32,230 nucleotides of DNA from a virus, in IMG/VR virus record IMGVR_UViG_3300044625_002357, positions 1 to 32,230 of that record. The stretch is one strand, 5' to 3'. Under the pieces are notes generated by a model. That model was not told where the DNA came from and did no database searches. It saw only the letters and a list, made by a program, of their open reading frames with translations. Shown piece by piece: positions 7,509 through 15,454 of the stretch; positions within the stretch are counted from its first letter, which is position 1; the number at the start of each line of letters is the position of its first letter. Position numbers and translations under genes: made by a program.

Positions 7509-9282
7509 TGTGTGTATTTATATACTCAAATACCATGTGTCCGCAGTCCCAGATTCTTCTCCAACCCCGCTGCATCATAATCTGCAATTCAGTTAATTTA
7601 GCATCATAACCCTGTTTTACAAGTTTATGTTTTTGGAAATTAGATCTGTGCATCACTGTTTTTGTATCAGTGTACCAATAAGCAGCATTTGTCGTCTTAA
7701 TATGTTTAAATCCTAATGTGGTGTAAAACGAACCATCTTTGCAGTATCTTAAATCAGCATATGTTGTTACTTTTTCAACATTGTAATTTCTTAAAAAATG
7801 TTTGAACAGTTTAGATGCTCCACCAATTACAATTGTGTTGAGTTTGCAGCAAAATCTTATGAGCTCAAATGTTTTATTTCTTGTTATTTTGCGGTTACCA
7901 AACGTCATCATTGCAACCATTTCTCCGTTATGCATTAAAGCTAGGGCAATCTGCGAATTATCATTGCCTTGAATGTGATTTGCATTTAAAAAATCTTTTT
8001 TTTGCATTTTTGTTGCTATTATTACTTTGCAGTTGCGTGCATATATTCTACTCTGCAATGCATTTAATCTACTTCGCAACATTGACTTAACAATTTCTTG
8101 CTTGTTTACCCATTCATTTTCAAAAATTTGAACTAAGTGTATATTATTTTGCATGCATAGCTTGCGCTTATTCAAATGCTTACATTTATTGTGTTGCTCC
8201 TCGTCAATGTTGTTGGGAAAATTGGAACCAAAGCTATGCCACAACAACCCATGAAATTCAATGCCCACATTTTTTTGTGGTATAAACACATCAATTTCTA
8301 ATTTCTTGCTACTTGTTAAACCTTTGTAAGAATTGACAACTTCTAAACTACAATCTTGCTGCAAAAAGTTCGCTACTTCTATTTCCAGCCTTGATGTACC
8401 TGTAGCTACATTGTTGCATTTAGCACAAAAAACATCTTTCCAACGAGCATTTGTTAAGCGACGAAGCAGTATTGATCCACAGGCATTACATTTGAGGTGA
8501 TACTCCTGTTGCTGATGGCTATTTACATCATTTAAAACAGAAAAATTTTGTTGCTCAACAGCATTTTTTATAATTTTTAATTTTGCTTTGTTTTTGTGCT
8601 GTTGTGAGCTTGAAGCATTATATCCCCTCAAAAAATTACAGTACTTTGCTTTTATGCTTGCATCATAACAACAAACAGCTGGTTGAGTGTTGTGATATAG
8701 CAAGTAGAAGCGTTCACTCCAATTAATGCTATCAATGTCTTCGTATAAAAGGTGGTGCTGTGTGTGTTGTAGTATGCTGCAGCAGACATCAACATTTTCT
8801 TTTAATATAGCAGTGTTAATAAACGCATGCAGTCTTCCATAATTTGTCTTTGTTAATCTATCCTGTATAAATTCAAAACACTCACCACGCTGCTTCAATA
8901 TATATTCTTTGTTTTTGTAGATGTTAATGAAGTTTTGTTTGATACTATTTTTGGAAGCTTTTAGTTTTGCTGATAATTTATGTGCGTCAACTGTTTTTAG
9001 TCTTGCCCCATTTTGCTTGCCTGATGCAATTGCAAATCTGTGCTTATTATTTAGCCATGACAGCGGCAGATTTGTTATTGGACAAATGGGTTGTTGTGTG
9101 ATGTTGTTGGTGATGCAATATATGCGCGCAGCAATGCAGGCTCTATCATCTAAAAATTTTGTTGCTTTGATTATATCATTATATAGTTGTGATTTTTTGA
9201 ACCACTCCTGCCTTATTACAGCAGCATTTAATTTACCACTTTTGTTGTAGAGCTGTGTCTTAATTTCGTCACATATTTGCAT
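7462..9282 (-). CDS. Free-standing homing-endonuclease-like protein (zinc ribbon plus Vsr/EDxHD-type nuclease)
   Basis: I place the start at ATG 9282 (606 residues), because ATAAATA lies five bases upstream and inside the five extra codons of the longer frame from GTG 9297. The N-terminal half contains a degenerate HNH-like or DNA-binding region with WSERFYLLYHN. A zinc ribbon follows with Cys at about 265, 268, 286 and 289. Then comes a Vsr-like nuclease core with SRLEIEV, KLEIDVFIP and GIEFHGLLWHS, the E...D...(E)xHG...WH pattern of EDxHD homing nucleases. A C-terminal domain has NANHIQG, ELIRFCCK, VIGGASKLF and TYADLRY, common in phage selfish endonucleases. It would make a double-strand break to spread its own gene. 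It sits between sheath and gp4 behind a terminator, and its 3' end overlaps the gp4 start by 47 bases. Confidence 0.8.
   Translation of the reverse strand: MQICDEIKTQLYNKSGKLNAAVIRQEWFKKSQLYNDIIKATKFLDDRACIAARIYCITNNITQQPICPITNLPLSWLNNKHRFAIASGKQNGARLKTVDAHKLSAKLKASKNSIKQNFINIYKNKEYILKQRGECFEFIQDRLTKTNYGRLHAFINTAILKENVDVCCSILQHTQHHLLYEDIDSINWSERFYLLYHNTQPAVCCYDASIKAKYCNFLRGYNASSSQQHKNKAKLKIIKNAVEQQNFSVLNDVNSHQQQEYHLKCNACGSILLRRLTNARWKDVFCAKCNNVATGTSRLEIEVANFLQQDCSLEVVNSYKGLTSSKKLEIDVFIPQKNVGIEFHGLLWHSFGSNFPNNIDEEQHNKCKHLNKRKLCMQNNIHLVQIFENEWVNKQEIVKSMLRSRLNALQSRIYARNCKVIIATKMQKKDFLNANHIQGNDNSQIALALMHNGEMVAMMTFGNRKITRNKTFELIRFCCKLNTIVIGGASKLFKHFLRNYNVEKVTTYADLRYCKDGSFYTTLGFKHIKTTNAAYWYTDTKTVMHRSNFQKHKLVKQGYDAKLTELQIMMQRGWRRIWDCGHMVFEYINTHNEGQATIQAKFLQTC
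7515..7521 (-). promoter_or_regulatory. ATAAATA late-type motif before gp4, inside the endonuclease gene
   Basis: ATAAATA on the minus strand, six bases before the gp4 ATG at 7508. It lies within the coding sequence of the upstream homing-like gene, so gp4 can keep its own late signal despite the overlap. Confidence 0.72.
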
Positions 9283-9287
9283 ATTAC

Positions 9288-9294
9288 TATTTAT
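9288..9294 (-). promoter_or_regulatory. ATAAATA late-type motif before the homing-like gene
   Basis: ATAAATA on the minus strand, five bases (GTAAT) before ATG 9282. It selects ATG 9282 over the upstream in-frame GTG at 9297. With the terminator just upstream it makes the endonuclease gene a separate transcription unit. Confidence 0.75.
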
Positions 9295-9324
9295 CACATA
9301 TTATAAAGAAATCATAACGAAAGC

Positions 9325-9365
9325 AAAAAAAAAAGGGGGAGTAGCGTTGCGCTACTCCCCTTTTT
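9325..9365 (-). terminator. Strong intrinsic terminator after the tail sheath gene
   Basis: An 11-base-pair GC-rich stem (9336-9346 with 9350-9360, arms GGGGAGTAGCG and CGCTACTCCCC) encloses a 3-base loop. On the minus strand the stem is followed by ten T residues (complement of A 9325-9334), and the other side has five T residues on the plus strand, so it may work in both directions. It lies just after the sheath stop at 9373 and limits read-through from sheath into the homing-like gene. Confidence 0.92.
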
Positions 9366-9372
9366 AAGTAGC

Positions 9373-11784
9373 TTATCGCAATATTTCTTGGAAATTAGCA
9401 CTAGTGCGCGTAGCATGGAAGTTTACCAAGATAAACTCTGCGGTGCGCACTGGCTTGATATATATATCAACAACCAATTCATTTGCATCAATGACAGAGG
9501 GCGGATTATTACGGTCATCGCAAATCAACAAGTAATCATAAATGCCTTGATTAATAGTATTAGCTTTTGCAGCTTCAAATATTGGTGTCAAATCATCCAC
9601 AACGCGGGTGCGTGTGTACAATGAATTTGGCTCAAACACATAGTAGCGTGCAATTGCTTTGGTTTGCTTCTCAAGCAAGATGAACAATCTGCGAACATTC
9701 ACTCGATCAAAAGCACTTGGAGTGCGTTGCATGGTCTTTTGACCATAAAGTACAATGCCTTCTCTTACAAATTGCGCAATTGGATTGAGATTAAATTTAT
9801 ACAAGTCATCACGCTGCTTTTGATTAGGCGCAATTGCAATGTCGTCAACGCCTTGCACCAAACCACGAGTGAAACCAGCAGGTGCAGACCAATATGCAAA
9901 GTTTCTATCAGAACGTGCATAATCTGCTGCTACAATGCCAGAGAATGGCACCCACACATTGGTTTGCGAATAAGCATCATTAACACGAGCCCAGTTTGCA
10001 TATGCTGCAGCATAGCTTGTGTTTGCAAGCTCAAATTGGTGGCGCAGTGGCGAGAACACGTGCTCTGACCAGCTCTTAGTTGAATCACTGAGTGTTTTGG
10101 TGTTGTTGCCAGTTACAAGAATGTGGCGAATTGGATCAGCAATGAAGATGTGATCCATTCTATTTTTTGCAAATTCAGCAAACAAGCTAAACACTGTGTT
10201 GTAGTTGCCTCTCAAGTCATATTTAGAATCACTTGGTGCTGTGTAGTTGAGAGTAGTTTGGAGATATCCAAGAGCTGTACTCAAATTGCTGTTCATGAGT
10301 GTATCATCATAATATGCAACTCCTGCTGCGCACAATGTAGCGTAAATTGTACCTAATCCTGCTTCAACAGTAATATCAAGATCATACAACTCATCATTTT
10401 CAACCAATTCAAGTGCACGTGTTATTTTGCCAGGAATGCTGCCAATGGCTTTGGTTGTTGGTGTTGGATCAATGTATGCACCAACTGCCATGAGTATATC
10501 TGCTGTGCCGCTGAAGTTTGCATTGAGGGCTGTTTGTGCAGCAGCATATGCGCCATTGTTGAGACCAATTGTACCAGAGATTTGCTGAAACGTGGCAAGT
10601 GTGCTCAATTGTTTGGAAAGCTCATTTGTAAGCAATCTGATGCTCTTGGAAGGAATGCCATTTGCATCAAGCCATGTTGATGTGGTGCGATTAGAGATGT
10701 AATCATTCACCATCACTTTGATGTTGCGTGATGAATTTTCTACTTCGGTATCAATGAATGCAGAAACAATTGGACCACCATTTTCGGGAGTGCGTTGACG
10801 ATAGAAATCTACACTGCTTGCGTATCTTTCTTCAAGAACATAATCAAGCATTGTTGTTTCTGGTGAGTAAATGCTTTGACGAAGCTTGAATACACCAAGT
10901 GTGAGATAATCATTGAACTGATTAGTGCCAATGTTGAATGATGCAGCATTTTCAAGCGCCTGAGAAAGTGTTCCATTGGATGCTGCTGTTCCAGACAGTG
11001 CAAAGTTGAGTCTTGCAAGAGGAATTGTGGTTAATGCATCTGCTGTTCCAGCTGTTCCTGCTGTGTTGACTGTAGCAGCAGTAACGATACCATCAAAATC
11101 AGTGGCTGGATTCGCATTGGAGTTGTCAATGACACCAACATAATAGCCTTCATATCTATCATTGATGGTGGTTTGAGCATCATTGAAAATAACGATGCCA
11201 GCTTTGCCGAAATCACCGATGCCATTGATGCTGGTTGCTACACCAGCACTAGTTGTTGTAGTATCTGACCAGGTGAATGCCTCACCATTGATGCATGAAA
11301 GATATTGTGCTTTGGTGAGTGTAAAATGCTTTGGCTTGCCAAGAACATATGCGTCAACACCAGATGCAGCAAGTGTATTTACAATGCCGCCTGTGCCAGA
11401 GATTGCATTCACTGCTGAAGTAGTAGCAGCAATGGTTACAGGATTACCAGATACAGCAACCACAGGATAAACAACTGCGCTGTATTGAGAACCAAAACCA
11501 TCACCATTGCCAGCACCATATGGCAGGCGGTTTACTAAAATGCTTGCACCTGTTCCAATGAGTGGTTTTACAGAATAGTAAAAATAACGCTCTGCAGCAT
11601 TGGTTGGTGTGCCGTAAATTTGTTCAAATTCAGAAAGTGAAGAGATGGAGATTACTTCATCAGTTGGACCTTTGCTGGCAAAGCCAGTGATGAATACATC
11701 AGTTCCAAAGACATTTGCCTGAATTGCTGATTGATCGATTTCATTGATTTGTACCCCGGGGGAGTTGATAATTCTTGATGCCAT
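9373..11784 (-). CDS. gp18: Tail sheath protein, gp18 type
   Basis: This 803-residue protein forms the contractile sheath around the tail tube and drives DNA injection by contracting. The N-terminus has the classic sheath opening SPGVQINEID, followed by ITGFASKGPTDEVISI and a long variable region. The conserved C-terminal domain carries DRVNVRRLFILLEKQTKAIA, YYVFEPN, and a final strand region with VDIYIKPVRTAEFILVNF, which makes the inter-subunit contacts in known sheaths. T4 gp18 is 659 residues, so about 140 residues are extra, most likely in surface-exposed middle domains rich in Ala, Thr and Gly. The start at 11784 has ATAAATA five bases upstream. The gene ends at a strong terminator, as expected for one of the most abundantly made late products. 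Confidence 0.93.
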   Translation of the reverse strand: MASRIINSPGVQINEIDQSAIQANVFGTDVFITGFASKGPTDEVISISSLSEFEQIYGTPTNAAERYFYYSVKPLIGTGASILVNRLPYGAGNGDGFGSQYSAVVYPVVAVSGNPVTIAATTSAVNAISGTGGIVNTLAASGVDAYVLGKPKHFTLTKAQYLSCINGEAFTWSDTTTTSAGVATSINGIGDFGKAGIVIFNDAQTTINDRYEGYYVGVIDNSNANPATDFDGIVTAATVNTAGTAGTADALTTIPLARLNFALSGTAASNGTLSQALENAASFNIGTNQFNDYLTLGVFKLRQSIYSPETTMLDYVLEERYASSVDFYRQRTPENGGPIVSAFIDTEVENSSRNIKVMVNDYISNRTTSTWLDANGIPSKSIRLLTNELSKQLSTLATFQQISGTIGLNNGAYAAAQTALNANFSGTADILMAVGAYIDPTPTTKAIGSIPGKITRALELVENDELYDLDITVEAGLGTIYATLCAAGVAYYDDTLMNSNLSTALGYLQTTLNYTAPSDSKYDLRGNYNTVFSLFAEFAKNRMDHIFIADPIRHILVTGNNTKTLSDSTKSWSEHVFSPLRHQFELANTSYAAAYANWARVNDAYSQTNVWVPFSGIVAADYARSDRNFAYWSAPAGFTRGLVQGVDDIAIAPNQKQRDDLYKFNLNPIAQFVREGIVLYGQKTMQRTPSAFDRVNVRRLFILLEKQTKAIARYYVFEPNSLYTRTRVVDDLTPIFEAAKANTINQGIYDYLLICDDRNNPPSVIDANELVVDIYIKPVRTAEFILVNFHATRTSANFQEILR

Positions 11785-11789
11785 GCTAG

Positions 11790-11796
11790 TATTTAT
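11790..11796 (-). promoter_or_regulatory. ATAAATA late-type motif before the sheath gene
   Basis: ATAAATA on the minus strand, five bases (CTAGC) before the ATG at 11784, in the 31-base gap after the preceding gene. Confidence 0.8.
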
Positions 11797-11815
11797 GGAA
11801 AAACCAACACCATTT

Positions 11816-12400
11816 TTATACTAGCGTGCATGTTATATTGGAAAAAACGAATTCAAATGAGCTAGTTATTTCTTTGCTGTCTTGATAATTCCAATTTATG
11901 CTGCCTAATTTTGTTGGAAATGCATTGTAATAATTAAATTTTACAATGTTGTTGTTGAATTCATCTCTTGCATACAATGTGAAAATTGTTGCATATTCAT
12001 CCAGCACAGCACCATCTTTGGCCAGATTTCTTGCATTGATAATTTCGCCGGTGGCACCTTCTTTTTCATCTCTCATGGCATTAAGCCATTGATAAATCAC
12101 CCAATAATTTGAAAATTGATTATCAATGGTGAAATTTAATGTTGATGCTGGAAAAGAAGATCTGTTGTGTGAAGATACATAAATTGTGCTACCTGCATAG
12201 CGCGTTTCAATGGCCGGCACTGTAATTTCAGGCACAACAACACCAAAAACAGAAAACTGCATGGATTCCAGGTTGATGGTGCGATTGTTGCGATTAAACT
12301 TATCATTGATGCTTTTTAGAGCAGGTGGCAAATTCAACACCATGGTGAATTTGTCAATGCGTGATTTGTTGAGAGGGGCTTGTTTGTTATCAATGCTCAT
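11816..12400 (-). CDS. Tail-tube-fold structural protein between terminase and sheath
   Basis: This protein is 194 residues from ATG 12400. The frame extends to ATG 12424, but that start lies inside the terminase gene, and ATAAATA lies five bases before 12400. The sequence opens with FTMVLNLPPAL, has a central VVVPEITVPAIETRYAG segment, then TLNFTIDNQFSNYWVIYQWL, and ends with YYNAFPTKLGSINWNY and a final FEFVF strand. The order of strands and the 'aFP..lG.i.w.y' turn resemble T4 gp19-like tube proteins. In T4 nothing lies between 17 and 18, so this is an extra tail gene. It may be a second tube subunit, a tube terminator or a neck-tail adaptor. Confidence 0.6.
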   Translation of the reverse strand: MSIDNKQAPLNKSRIDKFTMVLNLPPALKSINDKFNRNNRTINLESMQFSVFGVVVPEITVPAIETRYAGSTIYVSSHNRSSFPASTLNFTIDNQFSNYWVIYQWLNAMRDEKEGATGEIINARNLAKDGAVLDEYATIFTLYARDEFNNNIVKFNYYNAFPTKLGSINWNYQDSKEITSSFEFVFSNITCTLV

Positions 12401-12405
12401 GTTGC

Positions 12406-12412
12406 TATTTAT
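12406..12412 (-). promoter_or_regulatory. ATAAATA late-type motif overlapping the terminase stop
   Basis: ATAAATA on the minus strand, five bases (GCAAC) before ATG 12400. The TAA within it (12409-12411) is the terminase stop codon. It decides the start of the tube-fold gene. Confidence 0.78.
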
Positions 12413-14136
12413 AAGAATTTCCATCCTTGCAGTTCCATATCAGCCAAATCATCATCTTTGCTTGTTGTGGCACCAAACGCAATGGGCAGCGTTGCTGAAT
12501 CTCTGTAACGCTCTGCTGTCATCATTTCAAGCCATGCCCCCGGTGAATTTATGAGGCGGTCTTTTTTTGTAAAGTATGTAAGGCCAAAATCCATGGGTTT
12601 GAGCTTGCTAGGCTTGCCATTATCATCCGTTTCTTCCACCTCAAAGTATTGATTGCATATGCCAAATTGCTTGTCATTGTCCAAAATTACCAATGCCCAC
12701 ACCAATGCCATGACACAGTCATCTGTACCATTGCCACGAGCACTCCATGTGCCATTGGGTTTGCGTACAAAATCTTTGAGTTCTATGAGTGTGCTCATGT
12801 CATTGAATTTAACACATTTGAGAACATTCACCCAATATCTCATGTTGAGTACACCGCGTTGTTTAGTATTAGTATGCGCAATTACACCCAAGAACTCCTT
12901 TTTGCGGCCTGCTAATTCAGCACCATAACTCACAATGTTTTCATAATTGTGGTTGGCTCTCAAATTTTCCACTACTATTTGGCCGCAACTGTTGCGTTCA
13001 ATTAATACAAGTGGTTTGCCCCATTGTGTCAATACTTCATTTAACTTGACAGTAAACTGAGCTGGTGCAATTGCATTGTCTCTGTAAATGGCTACTTGTT
13101 CAATGTTGGTCAAATCAGTTACATCCAAAATTTGTATCACTGAATAATTTTGTCCCACACCTTCTGCCACATCAACACCAGCTATGTATATGCGATCTTC
13201 TTCTGGGCTTCTCCAAATCTTGTATGATTCACCATCCAGCATAATTTCTGGATCGCTGCAATATTTTTTGAGTTTTTCAAAAGTTTCAATGTCAATGGAT
13301 GATTCACCTTTGTGATGAAACACGCATTCATATTCTTGCAAAAAGGCCTCAATGCTGCCAATTTGTTTGATTTGACTTTGTTTCCACTTTTCATCTCGAC
13401 CTGGCACAGCATCCCATTTGATGGTCATGGTGCTGAAGTCATTTTGGCTTTTTATTGCTCCATCATACAGTTGATAGAACAAATTGTCTGTTCCATTGGG
13501 AGTAGATGCAATCAATACTTTGGATGTTTTGGAGCGAGAAATTGTGGGCCACACAGAACGCCAAAAATCTTCCATGATGGACGGAGGATCAATGAAAGCC
13601 AACTCATCCAGCAGCAAAACGTTGAGGGATTGACCACGAGCAGCAGATCCTGTGGTGGTAGAAATACCAACACGAGATCCATTGTCAAGTGTCATGCTTG
13701 TTTTGCCATACTCTTGCACACCAGGCTTGAGCCAGTTGGGCAATTGCTCATATGCAAGTCGCACTCTTCTGAATATTTCAATGGCTGTGCTTTCCTTGTT
13801 TGCAACAATGAGAATGTTTTGATCTTGATTGAAGCATGCTACCCACAAAGCATAAATGCATAACAATGTTGTTTTGCCGAGCTGTCTAGATGTCAGCAGA
13901 ATATTGTAGCGATTGTCTCGCAGCATTCTTAGTGCATCTTTTTGGTATTTGTACAACTCAATTATGACACGCCCCTTGTCTGGATCAATGATGTAAAAAT
14001 AATTTTCAGCAAAAAACAATAAATTCTGTGCGCACTTTTTTAAATCACGCACCATTTGCGGTGTATATTCATATTCTGCTGTGCTGGTGGGCAGATTTGG
14101 GTTGTTGAGATAAAACTCTCTACTTTTTGATGGCAT
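12409..14136 (-). CDS. gp17: Terminase large subunit, gp17 type
   Basis: This 575-residue protein is the packaging motor ATPase and headful nuclease. The ATPase domain shows Walker A SRQLGKTT at residues 83-90 (the same octet as T4 gp17), Walker B LLLDE at 174-178 and coupling motif STPNG at 211-215. The C-terminal RNase-H-like nuclease shows AGVDVAEG with D322, VLIERNS with E380 and GTDDCVMAL with D472/D473, the expected acidic triad. T4 gp17 is 610 residues, so the length fits. It is the first gene of the long minus-strand late block and starts back to back with the acidic plus-strand gene. GTAAATA lies seven bases upstream of ATG 14136. A small-terminase gene is not visible in this window. 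Confidence 0.97.
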   Translation of the reverse strand: MPSKSREFYLNNPNLPTSTAEYEYTPQMVRDLKKCAQNLLFFAENYFYIIDPDKGRVIIELYKYQKDALRMLRDNRYNILLTSRQLGKTTLLCIYALWVACFNQDQNILIVANKESTAIEIFRRVRLAYEQLPNWLKPGVQEYGKTSMTLDNGSRVGISTTTGSAARGQSLNVLLLDELAFIDPPSIMEDFWRSVWPTISRSKTSKVLIASTPNGTDNLFYQLYDGAIKSQNDFSTMTIKWDAVPGRDEKWKQSQIKQIGSIEAFLQEYECVFHHKGESSIDIETFEKLKKYCSDPEIMLDGESYKIWRSPEEDRIYIAGVDVAEGVGQNYSVIQILDVTDLTNIEQVAIYRDNAIAPAQFTVKLNEVLTQWGKPLVLIERNSCGQIVVENLRANHNYENIVSYGAELAGRKKEFLGVIAHTNTKQRGVLNMRYWVNVLKCVKFNDMSTLIELKDFVRKPNGTWSARGNGTDDCVMALVWALVILDNDKQFGICNQYFEVEETDDNGKPSKLKPMDFGLTYFTKKDRLINSPGAWLEMMTAERYRDSATLPIAFGATTSKDDDLADMELQGWKFL

Positions 14137-14143
14137 GCATGTT

Positions 14144-14150
14144 TATTTAC
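14144..14150 (-). promoter_or_regulatory. GTAAATA late-type motif before terminase
   Basis: GTAAATA on the minus strand, seven bases before ATG 14136. It faces away from the plus-strand ATAAATA at 14160-14166, giving two back-to-back late-type elements nine bases apart. Confidence 0.65.
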
Positions 14151-14159
14151 ATGATGCAC

Positions 14160-14166
14160 ATAAATA
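14160..14166 (+). promoter_or_regulatory. ATAAATA late-type motif before the acidic gene
   Basis: ATAAATA on the plus strand, five bases (ATCGC) before ATG 14172. The spacing picks ATG 14172 rather than upstream in-frame starts at 14127 and beyond, which overlap the terminase start region. Confidence 0.75.
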
Positions 14167-14171
14167 ATCGC

Positions 14172-14966
14172 ATGCAACACAAAAAAGCTAAAAAGCCTAT
14201 GATGGGTAACAAGCGCGGCAAAGGTGCACAAAATTTGCCACTCATGAAATCAAAAAAACCACTTGCCTCAACAGAAGCAATGGCATTTGACAAGCGCGGG
14301 GGTCCTGAACATGTGCAAGGCCTGAACAAAGCAATTGAGCCAACCAGCAAAAAAAATCTTTATTCTCCTGAAAAATTTTCTTTAGGAGTTGAAAAAGCTA
14401 ATATCACAGCACTAAATAGAAGTATGACTAACAAATCTGCTTTTGATACTCTTTACGAAGAAGTTATGGACAATCCCGCTGATCTCGGCGCCGAACATGA
14501 AGATCTTGATGCTCTTGATGTTGATACAGACTCACCTGATGATGACATGGGTGGAGACGAAATTACCATCACATTGTCACGCGAACTTGCTCAACAACTT
14601 CATGATGCCATCATGGGTCAACTTGAGAGTGGCATGGAAGATGAAATGTCAGATGAAGAACTTGGTGCAGAAGATCTTGGCGCAGACATGGGCGATGAAG
14701 GTGATGATGAAGATACATTCCCTGAAAGTGTAACTGTTGAGCCAGAACCAAAGCCACTTGGCAACAGAGGCGATAAGCTCATGAGCAAAGGCAGCATGAA
14801 GGCTGGTGGCACAGTAACTGGCAAATCTGGTGGCAAGCCTGCTACAACTGGAGCCAAAATTACTCTTCAGTCAGAGCCTAAAGAACTCAAGCACACAGTC
14901 AATGACGGCAAAGGCGGCAAAATGAAAGTCGGCAATTTGCAGCAAGGCAAGAGCCTTTTTGATTGA
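14172..14966 (+). CDS. Acidic virion or prohead-core-like protein
   Basis: This protein is 264 residues from ATG 14172. It has three zones: a basic Lys-rich N-terminus (about 1-55), a very acidic Asp/Glu-rich middle (about 96-190) containing FDTLYEEVMDN and ITITLSRELAQQLHDAIM, and a Gly/Lys/Thr-rich C-terminus ending in KVGNLQQGKSLFD. Acidic, low-complexity proteins of this design in T4-like phages are prohead-core or scaffold components, and the FDTLYEEVM plus C-terminal 'KVGxLxxGKSLF' arrangement is one I associate with marine T4-like phages, though I cannot confirm it here. It is the only plus-strand gene inside the minus-strand late region, flanked by a divergent promoter pair and a terminator. 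Structural role likely, exact role unknown. Confidence 0.6.
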   Translation: MQHKKAKKPMMGNKRGKGAQNLPLMKSKKPLASTEAMAFDKRGGPEHVQGLNKAIEPTSKKNLYSPEKFSLGVEKANITALNRSMTNKSAFDTLYEEVMDNPADLGAEHEDLDALDVDTDSPDDDMGGDEITITLSRELAQQLHDAIMGQLESGMEDEMSDEELGAEDLGADMGDEGDDEDTFPESVTVEPEPKPLGNRGDKLMSKGSMKAGGTVTGKSGGKPATTGAKITLQSEPKELKHTVNDGKGGKMKVGNLQQGKSLFD

Positions 14967-14984
14967 TCGATTAAACTATAAACA

Positions 14985-15017
14985 CAAAAAAGCGGAGATT
15001 TATCTCCGCTTTTTTTT
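14985..15017. terminator. Bidirectional intrinsic terminator between convergent genes
   Basis: The stem AGCGGAGA (14991-14998) pairs with TCTCCGCT (15003-15010), and A/T runs on both sides extend the stem and give T tracts in both directions. It sits between the stops of the acidic plus-strand gene (14966) and the convergent minus-strand gene (15026), so it can end transcription from both sides. Confidence 0.93.
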
Positions 15018-15025
15018 GTGCTTTT

Positions 15026-15454
15026 TTAAATTGATAATGTTGAGCTGCTGTAATAATCATCCTCTGATGGAAGACTGCGCAGAAAATTATTGGCTACATC
15101 AACAGCGTTGATTTCGCTGATCAAATACAGAGGAGATTTAAAATGCTCTTCGTAATTAATTTTGCCGCCACCAATTACATTGCTAGCAGCACATTCTACA
15201 TCATACAAATTATATGTTTTGGTATCATCCTGAATATGCTGCCAATTCTTAAACTCATTTACAAGATTAAGAGCATAAAATGTTGCTATTCGCTTGTTGA
15301 TATCAGCAGATCTTGGTGACATTTGCATCATGAGATCACTCTTAACTACTGTTGCATCTTGACGCTCTGGCCAATTGATGCTATCTACTACTCTCCAAAA
15401 TTCGTTGATCTGATCTTTGGAGAAACGACTTGCGGCGCTACTATGTATTTGCAT
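15026..15454 (-). CDS. Hypothetical protein, 142 residues
   Basis: I do not recognise this protein. It is soluble-looking and helical, with FWRVVDSINWPER near the N-terminus, an alpha-helical RIATFYALNLVNEFKNWQ segment and an acidic tail ending DDYYSSSTLSI. No signal peptide, membrane segment or metal-binding cluster is visible. Its ATG at 15454 overlaps the 3' end of the PD-(D/E)XK nuclease gene by 14 bases, suggesting translational coupling and a shared transcript, and the bidirectional terminator follows its stop. A variant ACAAATA (15459-15465) lies four bases before the ATG, inside the upstream coding sequence, and may or may not be functional. Confidence 0.8.
   Translation of the reverse strand: MQIHSSAASRFSKDQINEFWRVVDSINWPERQDATVVKSDLMMQMSPRSADINKRIATFYALNLVNEFKNWQHIQDDTKTYNLYDVECAASNVIGGGKINYEEHFKSPLYLISEINAVDVANNFLRSLPSEDDYYSSSTLSI

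Noticed and set aside
9283-9297. Upstream GTG start (9297) for the homing-like gene
   Set aside because: The five extra codons cover the ATAAATA motif itself. ATG 9282 has the five-base spacing seen at other genes.
9388-11470. Plus-strand open frames opposite the sheath gene
   Set aside because: All are antisense to well-conserved sheath sequence and lack any start signal.
12401-12424. Upstream ATG start (12424) for the tube-fold gene
   Set aside because: These codons lie in the 3' end of terminase and over the motif. ATG 12400 fits the spacing rule.
13312-13863. 183-codon plus-strand open frame opposite terminase
   Set aside because: It is antisense to strongly conserved terminase motifs, has no start signal and no recognisable domain, so it is a shadow.
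14127-14171. Upstream start for the acidic plus-strand gene
   Set aside because: The extension would place the late motif inside the coding sequence and overlap the divergent terminase start. ATG 14172 is five bases after ATAAATA.
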